The notes under the pieces: generated by a model
What the model was told of the DNA's origin: nothing
The model's database searches: none
Seen by the model: the letters and a program-made list of their open reading frames with translations, nothing else
From: Desulfobacula sp.
GTDB taxonomy: Bacteria; Desulfobacterota; Desulfobacteria; Desulfobacterales; Desulfobacteraceae
DNA: 40,884 nt
Assembly: GCA_028280105.1 (NCBI GenBank)
Contig: JANQML010000303.1
Coordinates: 1 to 40,884, forward strand
Reading direction: 5' to 3'
Translations under genes and position numbers: made by a program
Part shown: positions 15,363 to 23,517 of the stretch, piece after piece
How positions within the stretch are numbered: position 1 is the first letter of the stretch
How the letters are laid out: every line of letters starts with the position of its first letter

Positions 15363-16381
15363 GATTCCTTTCCTCCCGCAGGTATCTGTCTGGTGGTTCC
15401 CCGAACAACCAGCTCCACAGGAATACGGCGTATTAACGGGCACCTTTCCGAGTTCTCCAGGCGCCGGTTCAGCAGTTCAATGGCGGTTTCAATGCAGTGG
15501 TTCACCGAAAGGTCAATGGTCGTCAATTGAAAACTGCGCCATCCGGCCTGGGGAACATTGTTAAACCCGATCACCGAAAAGTCATCCGGAATGGAAATGC
15601 CAAGGGCTCTTGCCGCCTCTATCACACCAAAGGCCAATGAATCGCTGCTGCAGAAGATGCCGTCGGGCCGGTGTTTGTCCGAAAGGATGGTGTTGGCTGT
15701 TCTGAAAACGTTTTCATTGTCAGGGCTTCCTTTCAAAGCATAGCGTTTCAAATCTGTGCCAGACCCGGACAGGGCATCGGCAAACCCCTTAAACCGTTCC
15801 CGGTCTGAAAAGGTTTCCCCGCCTCGCCCCAGGTAGCCGAGCCTGCTGCATCCGGTCCGCAGGAGAAGTTCCGCAGCCATCCGGGCACCGTTTCTATTGT
15901 CGGCAAGTGCACAGTCAACACCGGGCTGTTCCACAATACGGCCCATCAACAATACGGGTAATCCGTTTCTGACGCAGGCGGACGAGTGATCCAGCGACAT
16001 GGTGCCGGCAGAGACAATGACTGCATCCGACTGGTAGTCCAGCGCCTGGAAAAAACCACTCTCATTGGGGCCCTGCAGGGCTGAAGATGCCAGAAGCAGA
16101 CGCATTTTCAATTGTGCCAGCCGTTCTGACAGCCGGTCCAGGAATAATGCATCAAACGGGTCAGCCATCCGTCCGGAAACCAGGGTAATCAGATTGGTCC
16201 GCTGACCGACCAGTCCTTTGGCCAGCATGGAGGGACGGTAACCAAGATCCTTTGCGGCTTTTTGCACTTTTTCCCGCATCCGGGCCGATGATCCCGCCGT
16301 GTTTGTAAAAACACGGGAAACGGCTGCCAGGGAAACACCGGCCTCTAAAGCAACATCTTTTATTGTAACTCGTTTCATCAT
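15359..16381 (-). CDS. LacI-family transcriptional repressor
   Basis: A 340-residue regulator with the LacI helix-turn-helix at residues 1-25 (TIKDVALEAGVSLAAVSRVF), the hinge helix, and a periplasmic-binding-protein-like effector domain (about 60-335). It sits between the two halves of the importer system and is the first gene of its own minus-strand operon. Two AAACGTTT-type palindromes (16409-16420 and 16501-16512) in the divergent region are the likely operators, giving autoregulation plus control of the binding protein and permeases. The inducer is presumably the transported compound or its breakdown product. Confidence 0.9.
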   Translation of the reverse strand: MMKRVTIKDVALEAGVSLAAVSRVFTNTAGSSARMREKVQKAAKDLGYRPSMLAKGLVGQRTNLITLVSGRMADPFDALFLDRLSERLAQLKMRLLLASSALQGPNESGFFQALDYQSDAVIVSAGTMSLDHSSACVRNGLPVLLMGRIVEQPGVDCALADNRNGARMAAELLLRTGCSRLGYLGRGGETFSDRERFKGFADALSGSGTDLKRYALKGSPDNENVFRTANTILSDKHRPDGIFCSSDSLAFGVIEAARALGISIPDDFSVIGFNNVPQAGWRSFQLTTIDLSVNHCIETAIELLNRRLENSERCPLIRRIPVELVVRGTTRQIPAGGKES

Positions 16382-16408
16382 ATCTCCGGGGTGTTCACCA
16401 TTAATAAT

Positions 16409-16420
16409 GGAAACGTTTAT
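16409..16420. promoter_or_regulatory. LacI-type operator O1
   Basis: GGAAACGTTTAT, a near-perfect palindrome centred on CG and typical of LacI-family operators. It lies 28 bp upstream of the lacI-like start. Confidence 0.65.
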
Positions 16421-16500
16421 AATAATTATATCTTATTGTAAAGATAAATTTTTTTAACAAATTCTTAATCATTTTAACATGTTTTATTAATATAAAAATG

Positions 16501-16512
16501 AAAACGTTTCCA
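16501..16512. promoter_or_regulatory. LacI-type operator O2
   Basis: GAAAACGTTTCC lies 61 bp upstream of the binding-protein start and just upstream of a possible -10 element (TATTAT, 16538-16543). Its centre is 92 bp from O1, a distance that would allow looping. Confidence 0.65.
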
Positions 16513-16572
16513 GCATGTCTGAGAAAGGCAGGATCATATTATACCAAACATAATTTTTAAGGAGTAAAGCAG

Positions 16573-17829
16573 ATGATTGTTCGAATGAAAAACAAGGTTA
16601 TCAAACCGGTATTGCTGGCCGCCGTTATTATCGGCATTCTCGCCACGGCCATCCAGGCGGAAACACTTGTTATCGCAGGCCGGGACGGTGGTTATGCCAA
16701 GGCATTAAAAATGGCGGTTGAGATGTATAAGTCAAAGCATCCGGGGCTTAAAGTGGAACGGCTGGAACTGCCATATGGGGGTCTGCTGGAAAAATCGACC
16801 ATTTCCCTGAGAGAGAGGGCCGGGTCCTATGACGTGATCATGCTGGATGATACCTGGGCGGTCGAGTTCATGTCCAACGGATGGCTGATGGACCTGGAAA
16901 CCCTGGGCACCCCCATTGATAAGGATTTTATCAAGCCGACAAAGGATGTTTCCCGATTTCCGGTCGGGACCGGCCCGTTTTATGCCGTTCCCTTTGTCGG
17001 TAATGTCGAACTCTTTGCTTACCGCAGCGACCTGCTGAAAAAATACGGTTTTAAAAAGCCCGGTTCCTGGTCAGATGTGGTAACCGCGGCCAGAACGATT
17101 AGTGAAAAAGAAAAAGGGGTTTCCGGTGTGGTATTCAGAGGAACGAAAGGCAATCCCATTGTCACTGGGTTTCTTCCGGTTTTATGGGCTCATGGCGCCC
17201 GGATCGTCGGTCCAGACGGCAGTGCAAAGCTGGACAGCCCCGCCGCCCTGGAGGCATTGAAAACCTATCTGTCGCTTAAGCCGTATGCACCCAGGGGGGT
17301 TGAAACCTATAACTCGTCAGAGGTTCGGGATGCGCTGATGCAGGGGACAACCGCCATGGCCATTGAACTCTGGCCGTCATGGGCGCCTTCCCTGGACGAT
17401 CCTGAAAAATCAAAAGTGGTGGGTAAAATCGAAATCATGGCCGCCCCCGGCCAGACCGAAGGGTCGGCGCCCATGCTCGGGTCCTGGCTGCTGGCTGTGC
17501 CGGCCGATGCCAAAAACGCCAAACGCGCCAGAGATTTTATCGATTTTCTGACATCAGCGGAAATGCAGAAGAGACTGGCGATGGAACTGGGTACACCGCC
17601 GACCCGTACCAGCGTGTACCAGGATAGGGATGTGATTGCAAAATACCGCTGGTACCCGGCCCAGCTCAATGCCCTGCAAAATGCCAAACCCCGTCCGAGA
17701 ATCACCCAGTGGTCCGAGGTGGAAGCCATTATGGGCGATTACCTGCAACTGGCCCTTATCGGTGAAATGAAACCGGAGAGGGCGTTGGCTGAAGCCAACA
17801 AAAAAATTGCCCGGGCATTGAAATATTAG
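16573..17829 (+). CDS. ABC importer extracellular solute-binding protein (family 1)
   Basis: A 418-residue periplasmic binding protein. Residues 1-29 are a signal peptide (basic start, hydrophobic core, AIQA cleavage site). The mature part begins ETLVIAGRDGG and keeps the cluster B sugar-binder layout, with YDVIMLDDTWAVEF near 90 and MLGSWLLAVP near 300. It captures a sugar- or phosphodiester-type ligand and hands it to the permeases that follow. A strong ribosome site (AAGGAG) precedes the ATG. The ligand cannot be read from sequence. A stable RNA hairpin after the gene would favour higher expression of this protein than of the permeases. Confidence 0.9.
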   Translation: MIVRMKNKVIKPVLLAAVIIGILATAIQAETLVIAGRDGGYAKALKMAVEMYKSKHPGLKVERLELPYGGLLEKSTISLRERAGSYDVIMLDDTWAVEFMSNGWLMDLETLGTPIDKDFIKPTKDVSRFPVGTGPFYAVPFVGNVELFAYRSDLLKKYGFKKPGSWSDVVTAARTISEKEKGVSGVVFRGTKGNPIVTGFLPVLWAHGARIVGPDGSAKLDSPAALEALKTYLSLKPYAPRGVETYNSSEVRDALMQGTTAMAIELWPSWAPSLDDPEKSKVVGKIEIMAAPGQTEGSAPMLGSWLLAVPADAKNAKRARDFIDFLTSAEMQKRLAMELGTPPTRTSVYQDRDVIAKYRWYPAQLNALQNAKPRPRITQWSEVEAIMGDYLQLALIGEMKPERALAEANKKIARALKY

Positions 17830-17900
17830 CACCCGGTATAACCATGGCTGGACCCATTCTTTAAGGTAAAAAGGTGTTATTTAGAAGAAGAGGTAAAAAC

Positions 17901-17927
17901 GGCGGAGCCGGTAAACCCGGTTTCGCC
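17901..17927 (+). other. RNA stem-loop between binding-protein and permease genes
   Basis: GGCGGAGCCGG pairs with CCGGTTTCGCC over 11 positions (two G-U pairs) around a 5-base loop. There is no T-run. It resembles hairpins after malE-type genes that protect the upstream message or limit downstream expression. Confidence 0.5.
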
Positions 17928-17947
17928 ATATCAAGCGGAGACCGGTT

Positions 17948-18820
17948 TTGAAACATACTCGATGGACATCCCTGTGGCTCCTTGCACCGGCAGGGGCACT
18001 GTTTGCCATCCTGACCGTCTATCCATTGGGGCGCGGGATTATCCTGTCCTTTTTTAATACAGATTACGGATTTAAAGGGGCAACATTTGTGGGTCTGAAA
18101 AATTACCAGTATCTGCTCAGTGATTCTTTTTTTCAGCAGGCAACCTGGAATACGGTCAGTTTCACTTTAATGGCCACGGTCAGCGAAGTGGCGCTGGGCT
18201 TTTTACTGGCGCTTCTGGTCTGCCGCCGTTTCCCGGGCCGGTGGCTGGTGATCCCGTCGCTGGTGGCACCGTTCGTCCTTTCGACAATGGTGGTCACTGC
18301 CATCTGGCGCGCCTGGTTCCATTATGACTTTGGTTTTCTCAATAATCTGCTCCGGTCTTTTTCCCTTCAACCCGTTGAATGGCTCTTTAATCCGGATATT
18401 GTCATGTTTTCCCTGGTGCTGGTCGATTTATGGCAGACGGCACCGCTGACATTTCTGATACTGCTTGCAGGCCTGCAGTCCATCCAGCCGGAAATATATG
18501 AAGCCGCACGGATGGACGGTGCTTCCTCCCGTCAGATACTGTTCACCATCACCCTGCCGCTTCTGGGTCCGCACCTGCTCCTGGCAGCCCTTTTACGAAG
18601 TATAGACAGTTTTAAAATCTTTGATAAGGTCTACGCGCTGACCGGAGGGGGGCCGGGGCAGGCGACCGAAACCCTGTCCATGTATGTCTATAAACTGGGC
18701 TTTAAATTTTTTGATGTCGGCCTTGCCTCCGCTGCCGCCGTCGTTATGGTTGTTGTCGCGGGATTGCTTGCGGCGGTGTACGCCGTATATATTGCCAGGG
18801 GGCAATCCCGTGTGGCGTAA
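17948..18820 (+). CDS. ABC importer permease, MalF/UgpA-like
   Basis: A 290-residue inner-membrane permease with six hydrophobic spans and the cytoplasmic EAA coupling loop EAARMDGASSRQILFTITLP (near 178), which docks to the ATPase. The start is a TTG at 17948 with GGAG about 8 nt upstream; no better ATG is available in frame. Overlap with the next permease is 11 nt, so the two are translationally coupled. It forms the heterodimeric channel with the 18810-19625 product. Confidence 0.9.
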   Translation: MKHTRWTSLWLLAPAGALFAILTVYPLGRGIILSFFNTDYGFKGATFVGLKNYQYLLSDSFFQQATWNTVSFTLMATVSEVALGFLLALLVCRRFPGRWLVIPSLVAPFVLSTMVVTAIWRAWFHYDFGFLNNLLRSFSLQPVEWLFNPDIVMFSLVLVDLWQTAPLTFLILLAGLQSIQPEIYEAARMDGASSRQILFTITLPLLGPHLLLAALLRSIDSFKIFDKVYALTGGGPGQATETLSMYVYKLGFKFFDVGLASAAAVVMVVVAGLLAAVYAVYIARGQSRVA

Positions 18821-19625
18821 GATATTACACCCGGCCGTTGTATATGCGGTCACCGGTATGATGCTTGTGCCGCTGATATGGATGGTGGGGACCTCGGTTA
18901 AACCGCCGATGGAATATGTCTCTTTGTCTGCGGCTCTTTTACCGGACAACCCAACGCTTGACCATTATGAGCAATTGATGGCGGATGATATTACAGGCAA
19001 AGTGGTCAACAGCCTGATCGTGGCTTTCGGTGCGACATTCCTGGCGTTGACTGCCGGTTTCCCGGCCGCATATGCCCTGGTTCGCCTCAAATTGCCCCGC
19101 CGGTTCGACACCTTGTTTCTTCTTTTTGTCCTTGTTATCAAACTGTCACCGCCGATTGTTCTTGCGATTCCGCTATACCAGGTCCTTCGGCTGATGGGGC
19201 TTCTGGACACGCTGCCCGGACTTATCCTGGTCTATCAGGTCTATGCACTGCCGTTTGCCATATGGATGCTGATCGGCTTTATCCGGGATGTCTCACTGAG
19301 TTATGAAGAGGCTGCAATGATGGATGGTGCGGGCCTGTTTACCCGGCTGGTTACGGTGGTGGTTCCCATTATGATGCCGGGCCTGACCGCCACAGGCGTT
19401 TTTCTGATCATCCTCTGCTGGAATGAGTTCATTTACGCCCTGCTGTTCATTCAAACCCCTTCTAAGTTTACGCTTCCCACCTATATTGCCACGCTTATCA
19501 CGGAAGATGAGACATTCTGGGGACGCCTTACGGCCATCGGTTTTCTCTCTTCTCTTCCCATTCTGGCCCTTGTGGGCGTTGTCCAAAAAGGGTTGACACG
19601 GGGATTTGCAGGCGGTCTGAAATGA
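18810..19625 (+). CDS. ABC importer permease, MalG/UgpE-like
   Basis: A 271-residue permease, the usual MalG length, starting at GTG 18810 with AGGGGG about 7 nt upstream. An upstream in-frame start at 18684 would lie deep inside the previous gene and is rejected. The EAA loop reads EEAAMMDGAGLFTRL (near 180). Last gene of the plus-strand transport operon; no clear terminator follows. Confidence 0.88.
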   Translation: MWRKILHPAVVYAVTGMMLVPLIWMVGTSVKPPMEYVSLSAALLPDNPTLDHYEQLMADDITGKVVNSLIVAFGATFLALTAGFPAAYALVRLKLPRRFDTLFLLFVLVIKLSPPIVLAIPLYQVLRLMGLLDTLPGLILVYQVYALPFAIWMLIGFIRDVSLSYEEAAMMDGAGLFTRLVTVVVPIMMPGLTATGVFLIILCWNEFIYALLFIQTPSKFTLPTYIATLITEDETFWGRLTAIGFLSSLPILALVGVVQKGLTRGFAGGLK

Positions 19626-19795
19626 CGGGCTGATCTGTTTTGCAACCCTCTTGATGCCGGATCTCAGTGTTTTATGGCTATATTTTCGGGCAGGCACCGT
19701 TACACTCGGACCCGGATACGTTCTTTACGGCTTTACACGACTTTATGATCTTGATATATTTTTAAGCCGTATAGAGAAACAACCGAAGCTAAGGC

Positions 19796-19823
19796 AATCG
19801 CGGTGCTGGTCAGCATCGCGATT
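19796..19823. other. Hairpin in the 19.6-19.9 kb gap
   Basis: AATCGCGGTGCT pairs with AGCATCGCGATT (one G-T) around GGTC. No T-run follows, so it may be only a weak terminator or transcript end for the permease operon. The remaining bases from 19626 to 19885 hold no credible gene. Confidence 0.4.
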
Positions 19824-19885
19824 GGATTTTGGGAAACCCATTCATATATGCAAATTAGGATTCGACATAAAAACGGTTCCAGGGC

Positions 19886-20260
19886 ATGAGAAAGATCTTA
19901 CAAAAGCACCTGTTTATTATTCTGGGGTGGTTTTTTATCGGTTTGGCAGGGCTGGGCGTCATACTCCCCATACTTCCGACCACCCCATTTCTGATTCTCG
20001 CTTTAGCATTATTTTCAAAAAGCTCGCCCCGGTTTCATCAGATGTTACTAAACAGTCCCAGGTTCGGACCCGTATTAAAGGAATGGGAAGAAAAAAAAAC
20101 CCTGTCACGGCACACCAAATACAAAGCGTTTTTTTTGATAATTATTGCCTTCTCCGTCTCTGTAGCCATTGTGAATGACCGGATTCAGCTTCAATTGCTG
20201 CTGGTCGGTATTGCCGTTATTTTAATGTTTTTTATCTGGCGAATCAAAGAAGAGCCTTGA
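19886..20260 (+). CDS. DUF454 (YbaN-like) inner-membrane protein
   Basis: A 124-residue protein with two hydrophobic regions. The first region contains GLGVILPILPTTPFLILA, the most conserved part of DUF454 proteins such as E. coli YbaN. Then FSKSSPRFHQMLLNSPRFGP (near 45), a cytoplasmic loop and two further spans. The function of the family is not known. The ribosome site is weak (AGGG, 1-2 nt from the ATG), but the frame and family match are clear. Confidence 0.85.
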   Translation: MRKILQKHLFIILGWFFIGLAGLGVILPILPTTPFLILALALFSKSSPRFHQMLLNSPRFGPVLKEWEEKKTLSRHTKYKAFFLIIIAFSVSVAIVNDRIQLQLLLVGIAVILMFFIWRIKEEP

Positions 20261-20332
20261 ATCATAGTTTCCCAACAAAAAAAGATGTTGAAAATGATGG
20301 GACTGTCCGGTTGGATATGTCCGGGGACAAAT

Positions 20333-22078
20333 TCAGGCCGTTTTTAGTATTTCTGCGTTTCGTTCTATAACCTTGATCAGATGCCGGCAGAACCTTTCCA
20401 GTCTCTCCCGGTTGCAGGTTTTAGCCATGATGACCATAGAAAGAGAGTCCTGCATAACCATGTAGCCGAGCCCGATTCCCAACCCATGGTTGGTCTGCGG
20501 GCCAAATCCAAAATGCCGCAATGCCGGATGCATGATGGAGGAACTGGAAATACTGTCCGTTATTAACTCTTGAAAGCCCGGATCATCAAAAATAGCAGGT
20601 TTCTCCCTGATGGACAGCTCTTCCTTGTAAACCAGGTACATGTTTAAAAGCCCGGTCATATGCCGCTGCACACCCTTGCCCTGTTTGCAGCACCGGATCA
20701 TCTCAAGATGGGCGTTTGCAGCGTGTAACAACTTTTTTTTAAGTTCAAAACAGCTGTTACATGAATCAAATGCTTTAGCATAGGCCAGGATTTCGCTGGT
20801 TGCGGGTCTTCCGGCTTCGGTCCGTCCTTCCATAAATTGGCGGACAGCCACGGATTCGTAGGTGCTGCACATCTTTCCAAGGCTTAGATAATGGGCGGTA
20901 TTGAATGCGATCTGGCAGAATGCATCCGGACTGATACCCAAGGATTTCAGGGCAGAACGATTGAATGCCTTAATTTTATAGCGTTTTAGAACAATGTCGC
21001 CTTCCGTGTTTTTAAAACGGGTGGCAATCTCTTCAAGTTTACGCTTTTCCGGTTTAAACGCCTCAAAGCTTAAAGCCTTTAATTCAGGGCAGCCTCTTCC
21101 TGATACAGGTGGTTTGAATTTGACAAGGTAGTCCAGCACCCTCAACCAGACCGTGGCATCAGACCCCATATGCTCCAGGCAGAAACCGATTTTCCCGTCC
21201 TGGGACGATACGATTTGAAGCGATTTGTCGTAAAAGCGGTTTGTGCTTCTCCCTAAAATATTTTCCCAAAAAGCCTGCTGCCCCTGATATCCCCTGTCCA
21301 AATTAATCAGAAACAATGAATCTTCCAGGGCAGACATCGCCTGCCGGGTAATGGGGTTTTGCTGCAGCATATCCCTGAGCTGTGCCGCATCGGTCCGATC
21401 GGCAAGAGAAATCGCCCCGTAATTAAACGCTGGCTTGCCAGGTTCGGCATACACCTGCTGAAACAGCCCGGCTAAATCTTTCAACCCAGGGTAAATCTCC
21501 TGGTTTTTGATTATGGGAACAAGAAAAAAACGGTCAGAGGCCATAACGGCAATGTACCTTGCTCCACCGGCAGGCGGCAGGTGCATGTAATCCCTTTTAT
21601 GGCCGGCAATTCTTGTATATAGCAGGTAAGGGTAGGTGGACATGCAAAAAGGGGTCCCTTTAAGCTGTTCCGGTTCGACGATTTCCCTGCATAATTCCAG
21701 GTAGAACGAGGCAAGTCCAAGGCTTATGCCGGCAAGTTTTTCAAACCTGTTCCGGCCGTTAAACAAAGATTCACGGACCTGGAAAGCATAACTCAGAACC
21801 AGAGGAATGGGTTTTCGGTACTCGGTCCTTCGCGCCTCTGCAAAAGGGGTCATCCAGTTGCCGTTTGTTTTGCCGGCAAACTCAGCTAGCTTTTTCTGCA
21901 GTTTCGGTCCATCGGTTTTTAAAAAATGGTTGGCTTTCTGTTTGGTCTGAGAATGAGTCGGGGCATCCACCAGCGGTTCTGTCCAGAGGACCAGTTTTTC
22001 CAGTGTTTCTGACAGCGACGGCAAGGGAAGCGGTGGAAGCGTTTCCTGCAAAGCGTATGTCCTTGCTGGCTTCATCAA
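20333..22078 (-). CDS. Choline/carnitine O-acyltransferase family protein
   Basis: A 581-residue, full-length homologue of carnitine/choline acyltransferases, which transfer acyl groups between CoA and a hydroxyl of carnitine or choline. Seen in order: LPPLPLPSLSETLEK (N-terminal family start), NRFYDKSLQ (near 280), catalytic-histidine region EHMGSDAT (His303; most relatives have EHxxxDG), SPDAF (near 383), STYES and GRTEAGR (405-424) and GFGP with GIGLGY near the C-terminus. The DG to DA change beside the catalytic histidine is unusual. No membrane anchor or signal peptide is present. It is the last gene of the transporter/aconitase X operon, 11 nt after the reductase. The acceptor is unknown. 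Such proteins are mainly eukaryotic and rarer in bacteria. Confidence 0.85.
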   Translation of the reverse strand: MMKPARTYALQETLPPLPLPSLSETLEKLVLWTEPLVDAPTHSQTKQKANHFLKTDGPKLQKKLAEFAGKTNGNWMTPFAEARRTEYRKPIPLVLSYAFQVRESLFNGRNRFEKLAGISLGLASFYLELCREIVEPEQLKGTPFCMSTYPYLLYTRIAGHKRDYMHLPPAGGARYIAVMASDRFFLVPIIKNQEIYPGLKDLAGLFQQVYAEPGKPAFNYGAISLADRTDAAQLRDMLQQNPITRQAMSALEDSLFLINLDRGYQGQQAFWENILGRSTNRFYDKSLQIVSSQDGKIGFCLEHMGSDATVWLRVLDYLVKFKPPVSGRGCPELKALSFEAFKPEKRKLEEIATRFKNTEGDIVLKRYKIKAFNRSALKSLGISPDAFCQIAFNTAHYLSLGKMCSTYESVAVRQFMEGRTEAGRPATSEILAYAKAFDSCNSCFELKKKLLHAANAHLEMIRCCKQGKGVQRHMTGLLNMYLVYKEELSIREKPAIFDDPGFQELITDSISSSSIMHPALRHFGFGPQTNHGLGIGLGYMVMQDSLSMVIMAKTCNRERLERFCRHLIKVIERNAEILKTA

Positions 22079-22089
22079 TTATAACGCCA

Positions 22090-23091
22090 TTATTTATAAG
22101 CCTTCAGTTGATCGTACAATGCTCTGTCAAGCAGGATACCGTCTTTTCTTGCCCGCTTTCTGTTGGCATACCGCTCTTCCGAAGGCAGCTGGGTTCCCTG
22201 TTGAGCCAAAACGGCAGAGAACAACCCCTCTATATGGGACAGGAAATCATCCGAACCAAACCGGCAGGGATCCAGCGCAATAAAGAACTGCCCGGTTTTA
22301 GGCGGCCCTCCCAGGTTGTCGTTGAATAGGGGTGCTGTAAAAGACCAGTTGGCTCCTGTCAAAGCGGCTGCCATTACCTCAACAAACATGGCAAGTCCTG
22401 CCCCTTTGTACCCGCCAATGGCGAGCATGGATCCCTGCAGCGCCTCCTCCGGGTCTGTTGTAGGGTTTCCGTTTTTATCCAGGGCCCATCCTTTATCCAG
22501 TTTTTGTCCTGCCCTCTGCCTGTCAAAGATGGCCACCTTGGCCACTTTGCTGGAAGCCTGATCAATGATGACCGGGTGAAAGGATTTAGACGGGATGGCG
22601 ATGGCCATCGGGTTGGTGCCGTAAAGGGGTTTTTTTCCTCCCCAGGGCGCAATAATTGCCGGGGCATTGGCAAACCCCATGGCAAGGAGACCGTTTTCAG
22701 CCAATGGTTCCACCAGATGGCCCAAAACACCGCAGGCGTATGAATTGCCGATACCCATAGCTGAAATGCCATTTGCCTTTGCTTTTTCAATTAAAACAGG
22801 GGTGCCCAGGTCTGTGGCCGGATGGGCGAACCCGGTGCCGGCATCTATATGACAGGTACCTGCACCTGTTTCATGAAGTTTGGGGACGGCTTTGCCATCA
22901 ACCTTTCCGCACTTTAAATGTTCCAGATAGACGGGCAGATACCCTAACCCGATATTCCGGATACCGTCTGATTCTGCCAGTTCAATGGAGTTTGCCACTG
23001 ATACGGCGTTTTCGTCAGCAGCCCCGCATGATGTAAGAAGATCACAGGTGAATTCATTCACCTGTTTCAGTGTCATATGGATATCTGTCAT
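22090..23091 (-). CDS. Malate/L-lactate dehydrogenase-family (YlbC/DpkA-like) reductase
   Basis: A 333-residue NAD(P)-dependent oxidoreductase of the Ldh_2 family. Clear family features are GIGNSYACGVLGHLVEPLA (near 118), YGTNPMAIAIP (near 158) and the C-terminal GGYKGAGLAMFVEVM (near 225). Family members reduce pyruvate-type keto acids, ureidoglycolate-type acids or cyclic imines (delta-1-piperideine- and pyrroline-2-carboxylate). Next to aconitase X, delta-1-pyrroline-2-carboxylate to L-proline is the likeliest reaction. The start overlaps the preceding gene by 4 nt (ATGA). Confidence 0.8.
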   Translation of the reverse strand: MTDIHMTLKQVNEFTCDLLTSCGAADENAVSVANSIELAESDGIRNIGLGYLPVYLEHLKCGKVDGKAVPKLHETGAGTCHIDAGTGFAHPATDLGTPVLIEKAKANGISAMGIGNSYACGVLGHLVEPLAENGLLAMGFANAPAIIAPWGGKKPLYGTNPMAIAIPSKSFHPVIIDQASSKVAKVAIFDRQRAGQKLDKGWALDKNGNPTTDPEEALQGSMLAIGGYKGAGLAMFVEVMAAALTGANWSFTAPLFNDNLGGPPKTGQFFIALDPCRFGSDDFLSHIEGLFSAVLAQQGTQLPSEERYANRKRARKDGILLDRALYDQLKAYK

Positions 23092-23516
23092 TTTTTTCCT
23101 GCCTGATCGTTTCCAATTACTTCAATAATTCCCCGGTCTCCATCTACCCTGACCTGGTCATCTACCCGGATGAGTTTAAACACATCCTCTTCAAGGTCTG
23201 TCACCACCGGGATTTTCATGGCTGCCGCGGCACCCGCTGTTCTGGAATCCATTTTAGGAAAAACCATGGCAGCAGGCCCAACACCGTTTATCAGGGTGGT
23301 GTGCAGCCTGACCGACCACGCTGTTGATCCCCGGGCACCGGCAATAATGAGAATTTTACCTTTAAGGCGCCTTCCCTTGAGTGAATGGCCGATCTGGATG
23401 ATTTCCCCTGTATCGTAATTTAACGCGCCATTCCCCTGTATGGCCTCTCCGATCAGGGCCGGCCCAGATGCCACGCCTGAAATAATGCCCCGTCCTTTGA
23501 TAAGTCGATTTGCCAT
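23088..23516 (-). CDS. Aconitase X small (swivel, DUF126) subunit
   Basis: A 142-residue protein matching the mobile swivel domain of aconitase X. The conserved GRGIISGVASGPAL is at 7-21, GARGSTAWS at 57-65 and KIPVVTDLE near 95. It pairs with the large subunit encoded 1 nt upstream. In characterised two-part aconitase X the pair dehydrates cis-3-hydroxy-L-proline, or mevalonate 5-phosphate in archaea. The neighbouring reductase favours hydroxyproline here. Confidence 0.85.
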   Translation of the reverse strand: MANRLIKGRGIISGVASGPALIGEAIQGNGALNYDTGEIIQIGHSLKGRRLKGKILIIAGARGSTAWSVRLHTTLINGVGPAAMVFPKMDSRTAGAAAAMKIPVVTDLEEDVFKLIRVDDQVRVDGDRGIIEVIGNDQAGKK

Positions 23517-23517
23517 C

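Noticed and set aside
15363..15443. Longer start of the metallophosphoesterase
   Set aside because: It would add 27 residues inside the lacI gene, whereas ATG 15362 has a strong ribosome site and an ATGA overlap.
18684..18809. Longer start of the second sugar permease
   Set aside because: It lies inside the preceding permease and the added residues do not look like a membrane protein start.
22941..22950. CCTAAC inside the reductase gene
   Set aside because: Single motif in coding sequence, without an 11-bp partner; not part of the phased set.
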